Source: Acephala macrosclerotiorum (lineage: Eukaryota > Ascomycota > Leotiomycetes > Helotiales > Mollisiaceae). Taken from it: 64,000 bases of DNA. The first letter of the stretch is position 1. Every line of letters starts with the position of its first letter. Location of the stretch: contig MU119209.1 in the NCBI GenBank assembly GCA_014904845.1, positions 15,380-79,379 of the forward strand, in the 5' to 3' direction. Shown piece after piece: positions 48,654-59,342 of the stretch. The notes under the pieces were generated by a model. That model made no database searches. It had not been told where the DNA came from and worked only from the letters and a program-made list of their open reading frames with translations. The translations under genes and the position numbers were made by a program.

Positions 48654-49162
48654 GATCCGTAGGAGCCTCAGCATACCGACGTGGTAACGGACAGCATGAA
48701 TACCTGCGTACTGTTCCTGCCCGAGGTATGCTACTTTCGACGATATATAATAGAAGGATCTCGAGTGATAGGGATTAAGTCCATACGCGATAGTCATGCA
48801 TAAGCTACCTGATCTCCTATCTTGCTTTGAGGCTTGCTCAGTGGACTTTCTCCGACAAGGCCGAAATAGACAGGGCAGCATATCTGAAGCATGCAAGCAA
48901 AACCACCACCAAAGAGATACGCCACTGTTATCAAGGTGCCAAGTCTCCGAGGATATTGATAAGAGATGCGACATGCAACAGAATCGAAAATCGTAGATAG
49001 GAAGATAAGGAGCAAGATGACAATCTGTTTGCAACAAATACGATTGCGTGAAACCGAGAAAAGACCAACGTTTTCATAATACATAGACTCATTTATAGTC
49101 TCCCATTCCTTCCAAAGTCCCTACCCCACCAATCCACTGATATCACATACGACATGCAAGAA
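48654..49162. other. Intergenic with possible small hydrophobic ORF
   Basis: Convergent spacer between the F-box-like remnant and the aldehyde dehydrogenase. A 96-codon minus-strand frame (49084-48794) has two hydrophobic stretches (IVILLLIFLSTIF and LITVAYLFGGGF), so it could be a small membrane protein. No family recognised and no other support. Confidence 0.3.
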
Positions 49163-50864
49163 TTATCTCAAGTAAGAAGGCAGATTATTTCCCTGCCACC
49201 TCTTAGCACCTACTGCAATCAAAGCAACAACAGCCCATCTGAAAAGAGCACCCTTTAAACTCTCACCTCCGAGTGAAAACACAAGTCCTAACCAATACCC
49301 TACACCTTTGATCTCGCGACCTTCTCTGTCGAAGTTTGGCTTCATTTCGCTCATCTGTCTGAATTTCTTGAGCTTGCCATCGTATGGAGGGTAGCGGACG
49401 TCGAGCAGCTTCTCCATCCAGCCAGGTGTCTGTACTACAGACCGGCGGTGGGTGAAGGTGTCGAAAGAGGCTTTGCCTCTGTATGCGCCTTGACCTGAAT
49501 CTCCGACACCGCCGAAGGCAAGGGTTGGAATTGACCCATGGAAGAAGGCATCTATAAATTGTTAGAGGTGAGACGTGAATGCTATAGGTAGATCACTTAC
49601 CATTAACAGTCGCTCCTCCACTGGTGACTTCGCTGAGAACTGAAGAATGTTAGTAAGTAGCTATGTAGGGCGTCGATGTGATCTTACTCTTATCCGTCTC
49701 CTTCTTGTTGCCAAAGGGATATAAGCCGAGTGGTGTTGAATGAACGGCATTAGCATTACGAATGGCCTCCTCAACACTGTCGACTGCCAACAGAGGCATT
49801 AACGGTCCGAACGACTCGTCCACAATCATCGAATCTTTAATATCCTCGACTTGAACAACAGTCAACTCAATAAAGTTCTCTGCCTCATCCATCTCACCAC
49901 CAACTAGAATCTTGCCCCGAGTCTCATCAAGCATCTTCTTGATTCTGTGGAAATGCCTGTTGTTGACAATCCTGGCAAAGTCAGGACTGGCCTTTTGACC
50001 TTTGGGAAAAAACTCCTTGATGGCGATCTCGAGCTGCTCGACAAACGCTGGCAGGATATCTCGCTCGACCATGATGTAGTTTTGGCTGATGCATACCTGG
50101 CCTGCATTGTGGAACTTTCCCCACAAGAGACGTCGAGCTGCAAGGCGCGCATCCGCGTTTTTGGTGACAATAGCAGGATTCCGACCTCCAAGTTCGAGAC
50201 AGACAGGTGTAAGGGTCTCAGCAGCCTTCTTGGCGATGATAGTGCCAACGTTGGCGCTGCCGGTATAGAATATTTTGTCCCATTTCTCGTTGAGAAGAGC
50301 ACTTGTTTCTGGAACGCCACCATTTGCAACAGCGAACGCATTTGGATCAAGGTACTTCTCGACAATGTTCTTCATCACCATAGCAGAAGCTGGTGATACC
50401 TCGGACGGCTTCAACACGGCCGTGCATCCTGCAGCAATAGCACCGATCAAAGGGCCTATCGATAGTTGAAGTGGGAAATTATACGCTCCAATGATGAGCA
50501 CTGTGCCGAGGGGTTCCTTCCTAATCTTCGGATTCAACAGGGAGTTGGCGAGAGGAATGTCCGGCGCCTTCTCGTCTTTCATCCACTTGGCTAGGTTCTT
50601 GGTAACGAACATAATATCATTCTTGCACCAGTCGATTTCGGATATATAGGTTTCGAAGGATGGCTTTCCAAGGTCCTTCTTGCAGGCTTCCACGAGAGCT
50701 TCTGAGTTATCAACAATGCCCCAATATAGCTTGCGAAGCTGAACCAGTCGATATGCGATGGGTTTCGTCTTTTGCGAGCTGAAGGTGGTTCTGCAGAGGT
50801 TGACTATGCTAGGGATCAAGTCGATGGGAGTCGCCACGAAGGGCTCGAGCTTGGTTGATGCCAT
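49163..50864 (-). CDS. HFD1: Fatty aldehyde dehydrogenase, ALDH3/HFD1 type
   Basis: Three exons (50864-49688, 49639-49601, 49551-49163) give about 534 residues. This NAD(P)-dependent enzyme oxidises long-chain aldehydes; the yeast relative HFD1 acts in sphingolipid breakdown and coenzyme Q precursor formation. Visible: IGAYNFPLQLSIGPLIGAIA, FYTGSANVG, the catalytic-glutamate motif LELGGRNPAIV, and the catalytic cysteine in GQVCISQNY. DESFGPLMP and TPLGLYPF are further class signatures. Exon 2 codes only 13 residues (LSEVTSGGATVN). The C-terminus ends with a hydrophobic segment (LFRWAVVALIAVGA), a tail anchor as expected for membrane-bound ALDH3 enzymes. Length is normal. Confidence 0.93.
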
Positions 50865-51922
50865 GATGAATCGTGGAACTGCTCAAAAATAGCTGTTAGC
50901 TAAGTTCAAGAATTTCTTTGGAACAGAAGGGTGTGTACTCGCTGCAGCAAAGAAAACGGTGGGAAGTCGTCGAGATTTGTACTTCCCCGCTCGTGAGGAA
51001 CAGTTGCCGAAACAGCTGTACTTGAGCATGTGAAGCAAGAAAAACCACAAAGCACTTACAAATCTTCGGACTTTACTTGATCTGTGAATTAACACTCGAC
51101 TTTTGGCTGACAGTAGCCTTTGAAAATGTCTGTCCAACGACTCGAAGCTTGAAAAGCTCTAGGCAGCTTATTGTTGACAGGGACCCCAGAGATACTTCAG
51201 AAGGTCTCGATGGTCGGAAATAGGTGCGCGACAACTACTTCCCCGGCGCGTTCGGAATCTGGGGCAAGGCAAGTGAGACGAGCTGACAGCAGGACTGTAT
51301 CGGGGGTGAGATGTAATCGCAGGAAACGAGAGCAGCAGAGTGAGATGCGGAGGTGAAGTAATTGTTATGGAGGTGCGACACTGCGAGTACCATTGGTCAA
51401 TGCTGGGTGCTACAGACCGAGGTTCTAATTGTGATGCAGAGTGGCCTTTGCGGGGCAACCAAGTACCGAGCTCTGGAAGAGCACGTGTAAAAAGGAGCTG
51501 TAAGCAGGTATTAGGGGTAACAAGGACTCTCTTCATATGTGCGTGTCTAGGGTAGAGGATATATTTATGTGTTCTACTATGTAGCCAATCACGGCTTGTG
51601 CTTCATACATTTGCCGGATAGAAGGGCACACGGCGAACAGCAGCAAGTGATGAGCCAAGCATGAGACTCTTAACTACGGAGTATAGTAGGATTTTGCGAT
51701 AGCCTTTCCAAGTTTTACAGCCGAAAACGAGTCAGATCTTCAACTCGAAGGAAGTTCAGCCACTAGAGCGTTCAACCCAGTCTGCCTCCGTGTTCTGATA
51801 ACAAAGAATATTGCGTTTTTCAATCGCACTCGAGGTGAAGGACCAGGTGCCACACGCTTCGGCATATCCGCGTCAAATTTGTATTTGTACATTTTGGTCC
51901 CGTACCGTATCTTACAGTGTTG
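50865..51922. other. Intergenic
   Basis: About 1.06 kb upstream of the aldehyde dehydrogenase and downstream of mS35. Minus-strand frames at 50883-51137 and 51168-51536 show no family resemblance; the right part is presumably the mS35 3' region. No gene recognised. Confidence 0.5.
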
Positions 51923-53115
51923 TTACCTTCTGACTCCTAACCTCCTTCCCTTGGCTTTTCCATCACTCCCAGCCATGACCATCTCAGGCATAAGGTTAGC
52001 CTGCTTCGCAGCAGCGGCTTTTCTCTTCAACCCTTCTTCAATCTGCAATACTCCGTCCACAACTTGGCCCATGATAGCTCTTTGCTGCTCCTTCATGGCA
52101 GCCTGTTGTCGATATTGTTCTAAATCCGCTTTCCGCTGCTCGGTCATCTTCCATTCCTTAGGAAATTTTGGCTTCGGCTTGAAACGATGATGTCGTGTGT
52201 CCAACGGAACGTCTTGGAACGTATCTGTAGGATCCTGCAATCAGTCAGAACAGGTTCACATAAATTGAAATGAGTGACCATACCCTTGCTTCTGTCAAGA
52301 GTGAGTCAACCACGTCTCCCAAGTACCGCTTGTTTTGAGCTTGCGTCTCGAACATCTCACAGTTCATCTTCACGATGTCTGTCTCTGGATTATATCTCAC
52401 ACCAGCCAGCTTCTTTAGCTTTTCCCTCTGAAGGTCAGTTAGGTTCGGCATGTCTGCAGGAGAAAACTCCAACACGACTTTCTTCTCGGCGGGATGTTGG
52501 TCACCCATGTAAGTGGTGTATCGGAATCGCAACGGCATATCTGCTGTGGGTGGCTGGAAGGGTTTGGCAAGTTCTGACGACTTTGTTAATGTCGTCCCTT
52601 TACCAGAGATATGATGACCTACTAGAGAGCATTGGCAGTTCCCAAGCTGCCAATCTTGCATAATGCCTTATCTCTCGATGCTGCTCCAACTCGCCGTGTC
52701 CAAGTGCATTAATATCGTCATCGTCATCCTCTAGCGTATCCTCGTACTCCCAAGGATCAGGGTCCCCAATATTCATGAATGTTTGCTTCGGTCTCATTGT
52801 TCGTGACGGCATCCTTTGGGGACGCGGAGGCGCGATGCGCTCCATTATCGCACGCTCTCGTTCCGTCTCCGATGGCTCATTTTGAAGTCCCTTCTCCAAG
52901 GCAATAATTTCTTGTACAACGGGATCGCTCGATTTCTCCAACTTCGCAAGGACATCTGTGGTTACCAGCTTCTTTGCGGATCTCCTCTTCAGTCGTGTAG
53001 AAGTAGTCGTAAATGCCCTGTCGAATCCAATGGTTCTCGTCGCATATCCATGAACTGCTGGCCTACAGCTGCAGCTTCTCGCTGCAGCCCGGAAACCTTG
53101 TATAGCAGTGGCCAT
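51923..53115 (-). CDS. RSM24: Mitochondrial small ribosomal subunit protein mS35
   Basis: Three exons (53115-52623, 52573-52284, 52234-51923) give about 364 residues. mS35 (yeast Rsm24) is a mitochondria-specific protein of the 37S subunit. The N-terminus is a basic presequence (FRAAARSCSCRPAVHGYATR). The conserved core has PFQPPTADMPLRFRYTTYMG, VVLEFSPADMPNLTDLQREK and AGVRYNPETDIVKMNCEMFE. A basic Gln/Arg/Lys-rich C-terminal extension follows (EQRKADLEQYRQQAAMKEQQ). The frame extends upstream to 53214, but the Met at 53115 starts the presequence. Introns are all 49 nt. Confidence 0.93.
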
Positions 53116-53404
53116 AGCTGGTGACCTTGAATTTTGTACATTCAGATGATATAAAATTGTCAGACCAGTAAGACACACTAGAGAGTTTTTGGTTAGCCTA
53201 TGTTCTGGTCTCACTTTAATCTTCTTTCATACACGCCCAAATTTCACTCGAAGCACGGCCGCGGAGTCTACAAGCACCGACATCCACCACGATGAGCTTT
53301 ATCGATAGTGGTCCAACCACAAACCCTCTCCAGATCCATGGCCAACAGTTCCTCCTCCCATACCACAACGAGGTCCCAAGAAGAAGATCGAAAAGATCAA
53401 GAAG
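53116..53404. promoter_or_regulatory. Short divergent promoter: RSM24 / ALG13
   Basis: 289 bases between opposite start codons of two housekeeping genes, so it probably acts as a bidirectional promoter. No particular element recognised. Confidence 0.5.
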
Positions 53405-54220
53405 ATGGATAGGATATGCTTCGTCACCACCGGTGCCACTGCGCCATTCCCTGAGCTGATTGCGAAGGTCCTGAGTCCAGAATGCCTTGCGGAATTCGAG
53501 AAGGAAGGCTTCACCAAGATGTCCATCCAATGCGGTGATCTTCTTACGGAATTCAAGGCTGGCAAGTTCATCCCGCCAAAGGGCACATGCAAACTGGCTG
53601 TTGAGGCTTTTGATTTCAAGAACAGTCTTCATGATGACATGCGCCTCTGTCAAGCAAAGGAGGGAGCAAGAAAGCACGGCTTGATCATTATGCATGCTGG
53701 TGAGAAAAGCAATGCCCATCATCATTCTTAGTCTTAGATTCTCAGACACTGACTTGGCTGCCAGGCGCTGGCAGTGTTATGGATGCCATGAGATTGGGTC
53801 TGACCATGGTTGTAGTCGCAAACCCTAGCCTGTTGGACAATCACCAGGACGAGTTGGCGCAGGAGTTGGATGACCAAAACTATGCTACTCGCTCTGATGT
53901 CGAGTGAGTTGGTCTTCGCACCCTCATCATTATGAGGATTGGACCTCAACCTTATATGCTAACAATTGCACAGCGGGCTTGCAAAGGCAATTCGTCTCGC
54001 ATGCCTGAAGCAAACTAAGCCATGGGCTCCTCAGCGCGGTACAGTCAAGAATATTATTGATGATGTTGTTGGCTACCAAGCGGATGTGAGTTCAAGATTG
54101 GTGTTGGATTGAAGCAGTCGGAATCTGTCTAATTTTTATCTTGAATACTGTTAGGGCAAGCAAAGCAAATACTGCCACTGGGAGATAGCCAGTGTGTTTG
54201 ATTTCTACAACGTGGACTGA
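53405..54220 (+). CDS. ALG13: UDP-GlcNAc transferase subunit ALG13
   Basis: Four exons (53405-53699, 53765-53903, 53974-54085, 54155-54220) give about 203 residues. ALG13 is the catalytic partner of membrane-bound ALG14 and adds the second GlcNAc to dolichol-PP-GlcNAc at the cytosolic face of the ER. Visible: N-terminal CFVTTGATAPFPELI, the GT28-type nucleotide-sugar region HGLIIMHAGAGSVMDAMRLG spanning intron 1, and VVANPSLLDNHQDELAQELD. The last exon codes a 21-residue tail ending DFYNVD. The start at 53405 gives the usual N-terminus; an ATG about 110 bases upstream is out of frame. Confidence 0.92.
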
Positions 54221-55117
54221 CTCTTCGAGACTTCGACCAACGACGAGGACCGCCATCCGAATGGTGTATATCTGGTCATAGTGTGCAATCACGATACTGG
54301 CTGGACCTCGGCCAAAACGTGGAGTAAACAGACTCGTCAAGAAATGCACTGAATGGTTAGTACACCTTCCCTCCTTGTCTCTTCTCGAGTGCACGGCTGA
54401 TCAGTACAGAGAACAAATGATATCCGCGCTTCTGAGCGAAAACCTAACAACGTCTTGTCACCTCACCTCGCACCGTGCTGGTCTTCCTTCTTGACGCAAC
54501 CATATCGGGCATCCAACCACGGAAATTGGACAAACGTCAATCGCCTTTTCACACTTCTATCGAGCAAGAGCCAGTCCCTTTACTGCGACAGTCTTGTGTG
54601 CGTTTCTTTCCGCTGGCAGGTTGGTTATGTATGCCACTATGGCCAGCCAACATACCTTGCAACAGCATACCCACCATCAACTAGCCATTTCAGCCTCGTG
54701 GGTACGGGACTAATACTTGGCTTCGAACCCAGTGGTATGGAAAGCCCTAACCGCTAGCAGTAGTTGCTCGGGCAAGGTCAGAGGGCTGCTTAAGCTTGAC
54801 CAAGGATCTGATGCACACAAGCTGACGTATTTCGACGGCTCGTTTTGCTTTCCCTCCAAGTCCAATACTTGCACTTGGTCAGCGCAACGTATACCTAACA
54901 TAGAGGAGAATTCTAAACGCGTATCCCTACTCCATCCTTTTCGGTACTGGTATCTATCTTTGCGGGTGCGAATTGCGGCACCAGGTAAGCACGTAAGCAC
55001 CTAAATAGCCTATCTCATGGGTATAGGATATAAATACCCATCCTGCAGCACTTGCCACCTCTCATGTCACTTCTTTCATCCGCATCTCTACTTTGATTAT
55101 CCCTTCTTACACGAACA
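54221..55117. other. Intergenic, ALG13 3' end to GNAT gene
   Basis: About 900 bases between tandem plus-strand genes. Overlapping frames at 54455-55004 resemble nothing known. The right end is the GNAT promoter with a clear TATA box. Confidence 0.55.
55029..55036 (+). promoter_or_regulatory. TATA box of GNAT gene
   Basis: TATAAATA lies about 85 bases before the GNAT start codon and is followed by a pyrimidine-rich leader. Good match to a core TATA element; use is inferred. Confidence 0.6.
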
Positions 55118-55883
55118 ATGGCTCTTCCTACTGGCTTAAAACTCGAGAAAGGCTCACCCGATGACATGAAGGAAGCGTTTCAAGTGATGCTAGATACATA
55201 CGACGTTGATACCGAAATTTGGAGAATACTGGTCAAGGATTGTAACCACAAAGAAATCTTACCTTGGACGCTCAACACCTTCGCAGGAAGATGGACAATG
55301 CCAGACATGGCCACATACAAGCTCGTGGAAAAAATCTCGGGGTGCGTACAACACACAGGCGAACCTCATATTTTCTTATACGAACGCAATCTGAAATTTC
55401 GATAGGAAAATTGTGGCATTTGCTTTCATGCAGTACCCATGGAAATACGTCCCAACCATGACCCAGGAAATGAAGAATATCGCACTATCCCACGAACTAC
55501 CACCACTACTTGAGGGAATGAACCCAGGGGCTTTCCAAGCATTGTTTGAGTCGCTCGGAGGTCCCATTTTGCACGGATATGACCCAAACGAGGACTATCA
55601 TCGAAAAGGGACCGTTGTCCATCCGGACTATCAGAAGAAAGGACTTGGAACGTGCCTCACGAAGGCATGGAACCAGGTGACGGACCAGAGTGGTGATAGG
55701 ACCTGGTGTCCTGCTTGGTCGACTTCTATCAAGATGTTTAGAGATCATGGCTTTAAGGATGTCGGTGAGGTGGATGGTCATTTGGAGCGTTGGGGAGGAT
55801 CGAGGAAGAACAGTATCACGTATGTCACGGTGCGATATCCATCTGGGTCTGAACCAGAAGCCAAGAAAGCTGGTGCTTTTTGA
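55118..55883 (+). CDS. GNAT-family N-acetyltransferase
   Basis: Two exons (55118-55341, 55406-55883) give about 233 residues. GNAT enzymes move an acetyl group from acetyl-CoA to an amine. The acetyl-CoA-binding loop is VHPDYQKKGLGTCLTKAW, with the Q-x-x-G-x-G pattern; it is preceded by a beta strand around YDPNEDYHRKGTVVHP. The C-terminal strand pair includes HGFKDVGEVDGHLERWGG, typical of fungal small-molecule acetyltransferases. Substrate unknown. The TATA box suggests regulated expression. No linked resistance or biosynthetic genes are seen, so a role in secondary metabolism is not supported. Confidence 0.85.
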
Positions 55884-56129
55884 ACGGTCGAAATGGTTTG
55901 ACTTCATGGTGGGAATTTCCTGAAGCCTGGCTTTTGGTGCAGGTATGAACGAGAAATCCCTCTCTAGGAATTGGATTCTCCAATCTCTTTGCAGCCAGAG
56001 TAAGGATTTAAGAACCCACGAGAAACATGTACTTAGCAATTTGGCCTGATCAATTCGAATTAATAGATCCAGCACCAACATCACATCATGGATTGTCCAT
56101 TCGTCTGCCGACTAAGCACCTCCAAATCC

Positions 56130-56636
56130 TCAACTCTCCCAATGGTACTTTCTACTTACCCTCCTATCCCATCCATATCTTCTTTCGTCTTGTCTCCCTT
56201 GACCACCACTCTCGGTTTCAAACTCCTCGCCCTCCCCTTCACTTCCATCACTTTCACTCTTCTCAACTTCACTCTCGCCCTCCGCATGCTCGTTCCCCTT
56301 CCCCTTCCCGCCTTCCTCCCTCTCTGGCTGACGCAGCAAAGAACACAACTTCCTAATATCCGTAAGAGCCTTCTCATTAATCTCCAACACATCCCTAATC
56401 TCCTGCCATTCTAACGGATTCATTCTCGTAGCTTGCAGTTTGAGGATTATTTGTACTGTCGGTGCTTCGATCAGACCTTCTCCTAGGATGTCTCTTGCGA
56501 TCTCTTCAGCTTCGGCTTGTTCTTCTTTGGTGGGTGTGTAGTGGTGGGCTTCGTTGGGGGAGCTCCAGGGAATTTGCGAGTCGGGGTTGAAGAGTGGTCG
56601 GAGGTGTTGGAGAGATTTGGGGAGTATGAACTCCAT
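56130..56636 (-). CDS. Unknown acidic protein
   Basis: Single-exon frame of 168 residues. The N-terminal two thirds look structured: MEFILPKSLQHLRPLFNPDS, then KEEQAEAEEIARDILGEGLI, APTVQIILKLQATRMNPLEW and REIRDVLEINEKALTDIRKL-like helices. The rest is a Glu/Gly/Ser-rich acidic low-complexity tail with a basic end. No family recognised. The ordered first part and clear start favour a real gene; the low-complexity tail means part of the frame could be spurious. Confidence 0.5.
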   Translation of the reverse strand: MEFILPKSLQHLRPLFNPDSQIPWSSPNEAHHYTPTKEEQAEAEEIARDILGEGLIEAPTVQIILKLQATRMNPLEWQEIRDVLEINEKALTDIRKLCSLLRQPEREEGGKGKGNEHAEGESEVEKSESDGSEGEGEEFETESGGQGRQDERRYGWDRRVSRKYHWES

Positions 56637-57055
56637 GGCTATTATGGATGTGTCTGGACGCCGGGTGATGGAAATTGCTGCTGTCTTGCTTGAGAATTTG
56701 ACGAGTGATAGTGTTTAAATGGTGCTGCCTTGGTGAAGGGAATTTGATCGAGGTTGAAGGTATGGAATGAGCTTGGTCGCTACAACAGTGAATTGAAGAA
56801 TGGAGGTTCAAAGATCCATAAAGTGACACTCATCAGAAGCAACATGAATCACTGTGGTGAGTACAAACCATAGAATCCCGTTGAAGCTCAAAACTACGCT
56901 CTAGCAAACAGCATCTCGCCCAATACTAAAAGAGAAGAACTTAATCATTGGAGACCTCTCCGTGTCTTCTGTGGTGAGGAACGTTGGAGAAGAAATTTTA
57001 TGGAATCTGGAAGATTACCAGAGCTGGATGGCCATTTGTACATTATCTACTAATC
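56637..57055. other. Intergenic
   Basis: About 420 bases between two minus-strand genes. Nothing recognised. Confidence 0.6.
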
Positions 57056-58052
57056 TTACACACCACGAAGAACCGTATTATCCCTCTTGTCGATAGGCGT
57101 ATACCTCTCTTCCCAAGCCTCCTCTGGCGATTTCAAGCCTTTTGGTGACTCGTACCGTTCGTGAAGTGCCTTCTCCACACTTCCACTATGGCTTAAAGCA
57201 GCAGACTGTGCCTTGGACTCGAACTTCTCTTCCGCAAGACCAATAGCGGCTTGTGCTTTGCCGACGGCATCCTTGCCCATCTCAATCCCTTTGCTAACAG
57301 CATCCCTCAAAGCACCTCTAGCAGCATCAACCGTGCCACCAGAGTGCTCGACAGCTCCTGCCGCATCTTGAGCCCCAAATTTTGTATCGGCTGCTATTTG
57401 GCCGGCTTTGGCGCTCGCAGCATCTCGAGCTTCAGCAAACTTGACACCAGCTTTATCTGCTTGCTCCTTTGCCTGGGTACCAATTCGATCAGCACCGGCT
57501 ATTGTCGCAGCAGCAGCTCGATCGATCCCGGCAGCAGTTTGGTCCACAGCCTGCCTTGCCGCAGCTTTGCTCCGATCCACAGCTTCCTGTACTTTAGGTC
57601 CAGCTTTCTTCTCTGCTTCCTCAATGCCCTCCCTGGACTTCTCTAAGCCTGTCCCAAGTAGCCTCGAAATAGCTCCTTCAGCTCCTTCTCTGACCTCACT
57701 CCAATCCGTCCTTTGCACCCATCTTATAGCGTTCTCAACTTCCGCGTTCCATCTATCCTTCGCAGCTTCCACTACTGTGCTTCGTTCTTCCCGTGCAAGT
57801 TCTGCGCGGGTCTGAGCAGGGGAAAGAGGTGTGGGATCGAGAAGTCCTTCTAGTACTCGGGACTGTGTTCGAAGTGCAAAAGCTTGTGATCGTCTGCCCA
57901 GCGAATTAGCACTGTAATCCAAAGGAAGTTCTGAAGAAGTTGAGAGCTTCGGAGCTGTCTTCGCACCTATTACGTTCATGCGCGAGGACTGTGAGATATG
58001 CAAGCCCCAAGGTCAATGTAACCCCTCCAGTGAAGCCCGTTGTGAACCCCAT
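57056..58052 (-). CDS. MIC12: MICOS complex subunit MIC12
   Basis: Two exons (58052-57967, 57911-57056) give about 313 residues. MIC12 is a small fungal subunit of the inner-membrane MICOS complex that shapes crista junctions. Exon 1 codes the characteristic N-terminus MGFTTGFTGGVTLTLGLAYL, a Gly-zipper-like transmembrane segment, then VLAHERN. Exon 2 continues ANSLGRRSQAFALRTQSRVL and RWNAEVENAIRWVQRTDWSE, conserved in the family. After that comes an unusually long Ala/Lys/Glu/Asp-rich amphipathic region with 11-residue-like periodicity (about residues 130-270), resembling apolipoprotein or LEA helices. Without splicing, the frame starts late and lacks the membrane segment, so the two-exon model is preferred. 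Confidence 0.85.
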
Positions 58053-59342
58053 TGTAGGTATTGCAAACAAGGCCAGTGCTTGATTGTTGGACTGGGCGAC
58101 GCGTTTAAGTTGGATAACTTGCGCCAACACCGCTGGAAGCTCGTGGAGGACGATACGATTTCTTTACAGAATCGGGACCTTCTCAATTGATGCTGAACGA
58201 GCTCCAGGCGCTCATCGAATTGGCGTGACTGAATTGCGTGGTGGTGTGGTTGGCGTTTATCGGCAGAGCTTTGAAATTTCAAGGTTCCTCATCCGAGACC
58301 TCGTGCCATTCATTCATAGCTCACCAACGGCAACCACACCACAAAACAGATCTTCATATCTTTGGGGAGATGTCAGATCTTCGCATGCTCGCACGCAATA
58401 GTTTTATTCTGTCCATCGATGTACGAATCAACTAGCTAAGATTCAGCAAGTGCTGTGCGAAATCCTAAAAGAGAAGGCAACATGTCTTGGGCAGTTGCTG
58501 CCAAAGCTCATCTCCTATGTTCGGACTCTTATCATTTATACATACATTGGCCATTTGATCAAATGCTTCAGAAACATATTCTTGCTGGAAAGCCTCGCGA
58601 CCATTAATTTGCCTGGCCCCCTGGGCCTCAAATCTTGTCATCCTTCCCTTGTGTCGTTGTACATGTGTTACATTATATTGCCCGGGCTCTATTTTTTGGT
58701 TGATTTCGTGTTCTTGACTTTTAAATTGAAGGCAGCCTTTCCCTCTGCAAGCGGGCCGGGATGAAGCTCGAGATGAATTGCTTCCAAGGCTACTGTTTTC
58801 GCTATCCATCTCAGGATCCTTTGTTCTCGCCTAAAGACAAAGTAATGGTTAAGGCCGCAGTAGTTACTATTGGGCCTTTTGTACAGCTCTAAAGCCTATC
58901 ATCGCTATTGGGAATATTTTAGATCTAGAGCATCACCTGGGCCAACCACTCAGATTTCCATGCTCGGAAGACCTAAGAATACACCTCAATGTGCCATGAT
59001 CTTCGGGTATATTCAGCAGATGACGAGAAATTTGTTTCATTTGGGCTTGCAAGTGCTAGAAATCCGGTCCCACTGGCAGCTCAGCAGCTCTTGCGCTACC
59101 AAAGACATGACTTCGGCAACGACTTCATTGTGACAAAGGAATCGAATCATTCAAATGAAGTCGTTGCCGAGCCGCGATCTTAGCAGCATCTTCCGGTGAC
59201 TGTACTCTCGTACGTCAAACAAATGGGCATGGCTCGCAACGTTGAATAACCAGCATAAGCACAAGCATTATGTGTTAGCATTTTGTACTTTATTTCAACC
59301 TTCCCCCAGTTCCTTGAACTTGTGTAATACCGTATCTTTCAA
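58053..59342. other. 1.3 kb intergenic region with a strong inverted repeat
   Basis: Between MIC12 (-) and the flavin monooxygenase remnant (+). Short frames only (58450-58809 on both strands, 58870-59133), none recognised. Contains the perfect 17-bp inverted repeat listed separately. Confidence 0.55.
59113..59170. repeat. Perfect 17-bp inverted repeat, 24-nt loop
   Basis: TCGGCAACGACTTCATT at 59113-59129 is the exact reverse complement of 59154-59170, with a 24-base spacer. A transcript would form a stable hairpin. It lies about 170 bases before the flavin monooxygenase remnant. It could be a hairpin RNA, a solo mini-element, a palindromic binding site or coincidence. Confidence 0.85.

Noticed and set aside
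46230..55883. Secondary-metabolite cluster from alcohol dehydrogenase, aldehyde dehydrogenase and GNAT genes
   Set aside because: No backbone synthase, transporter or pathway regulator is present, and RSM24 and ALG13 lie between; the genes look independent.
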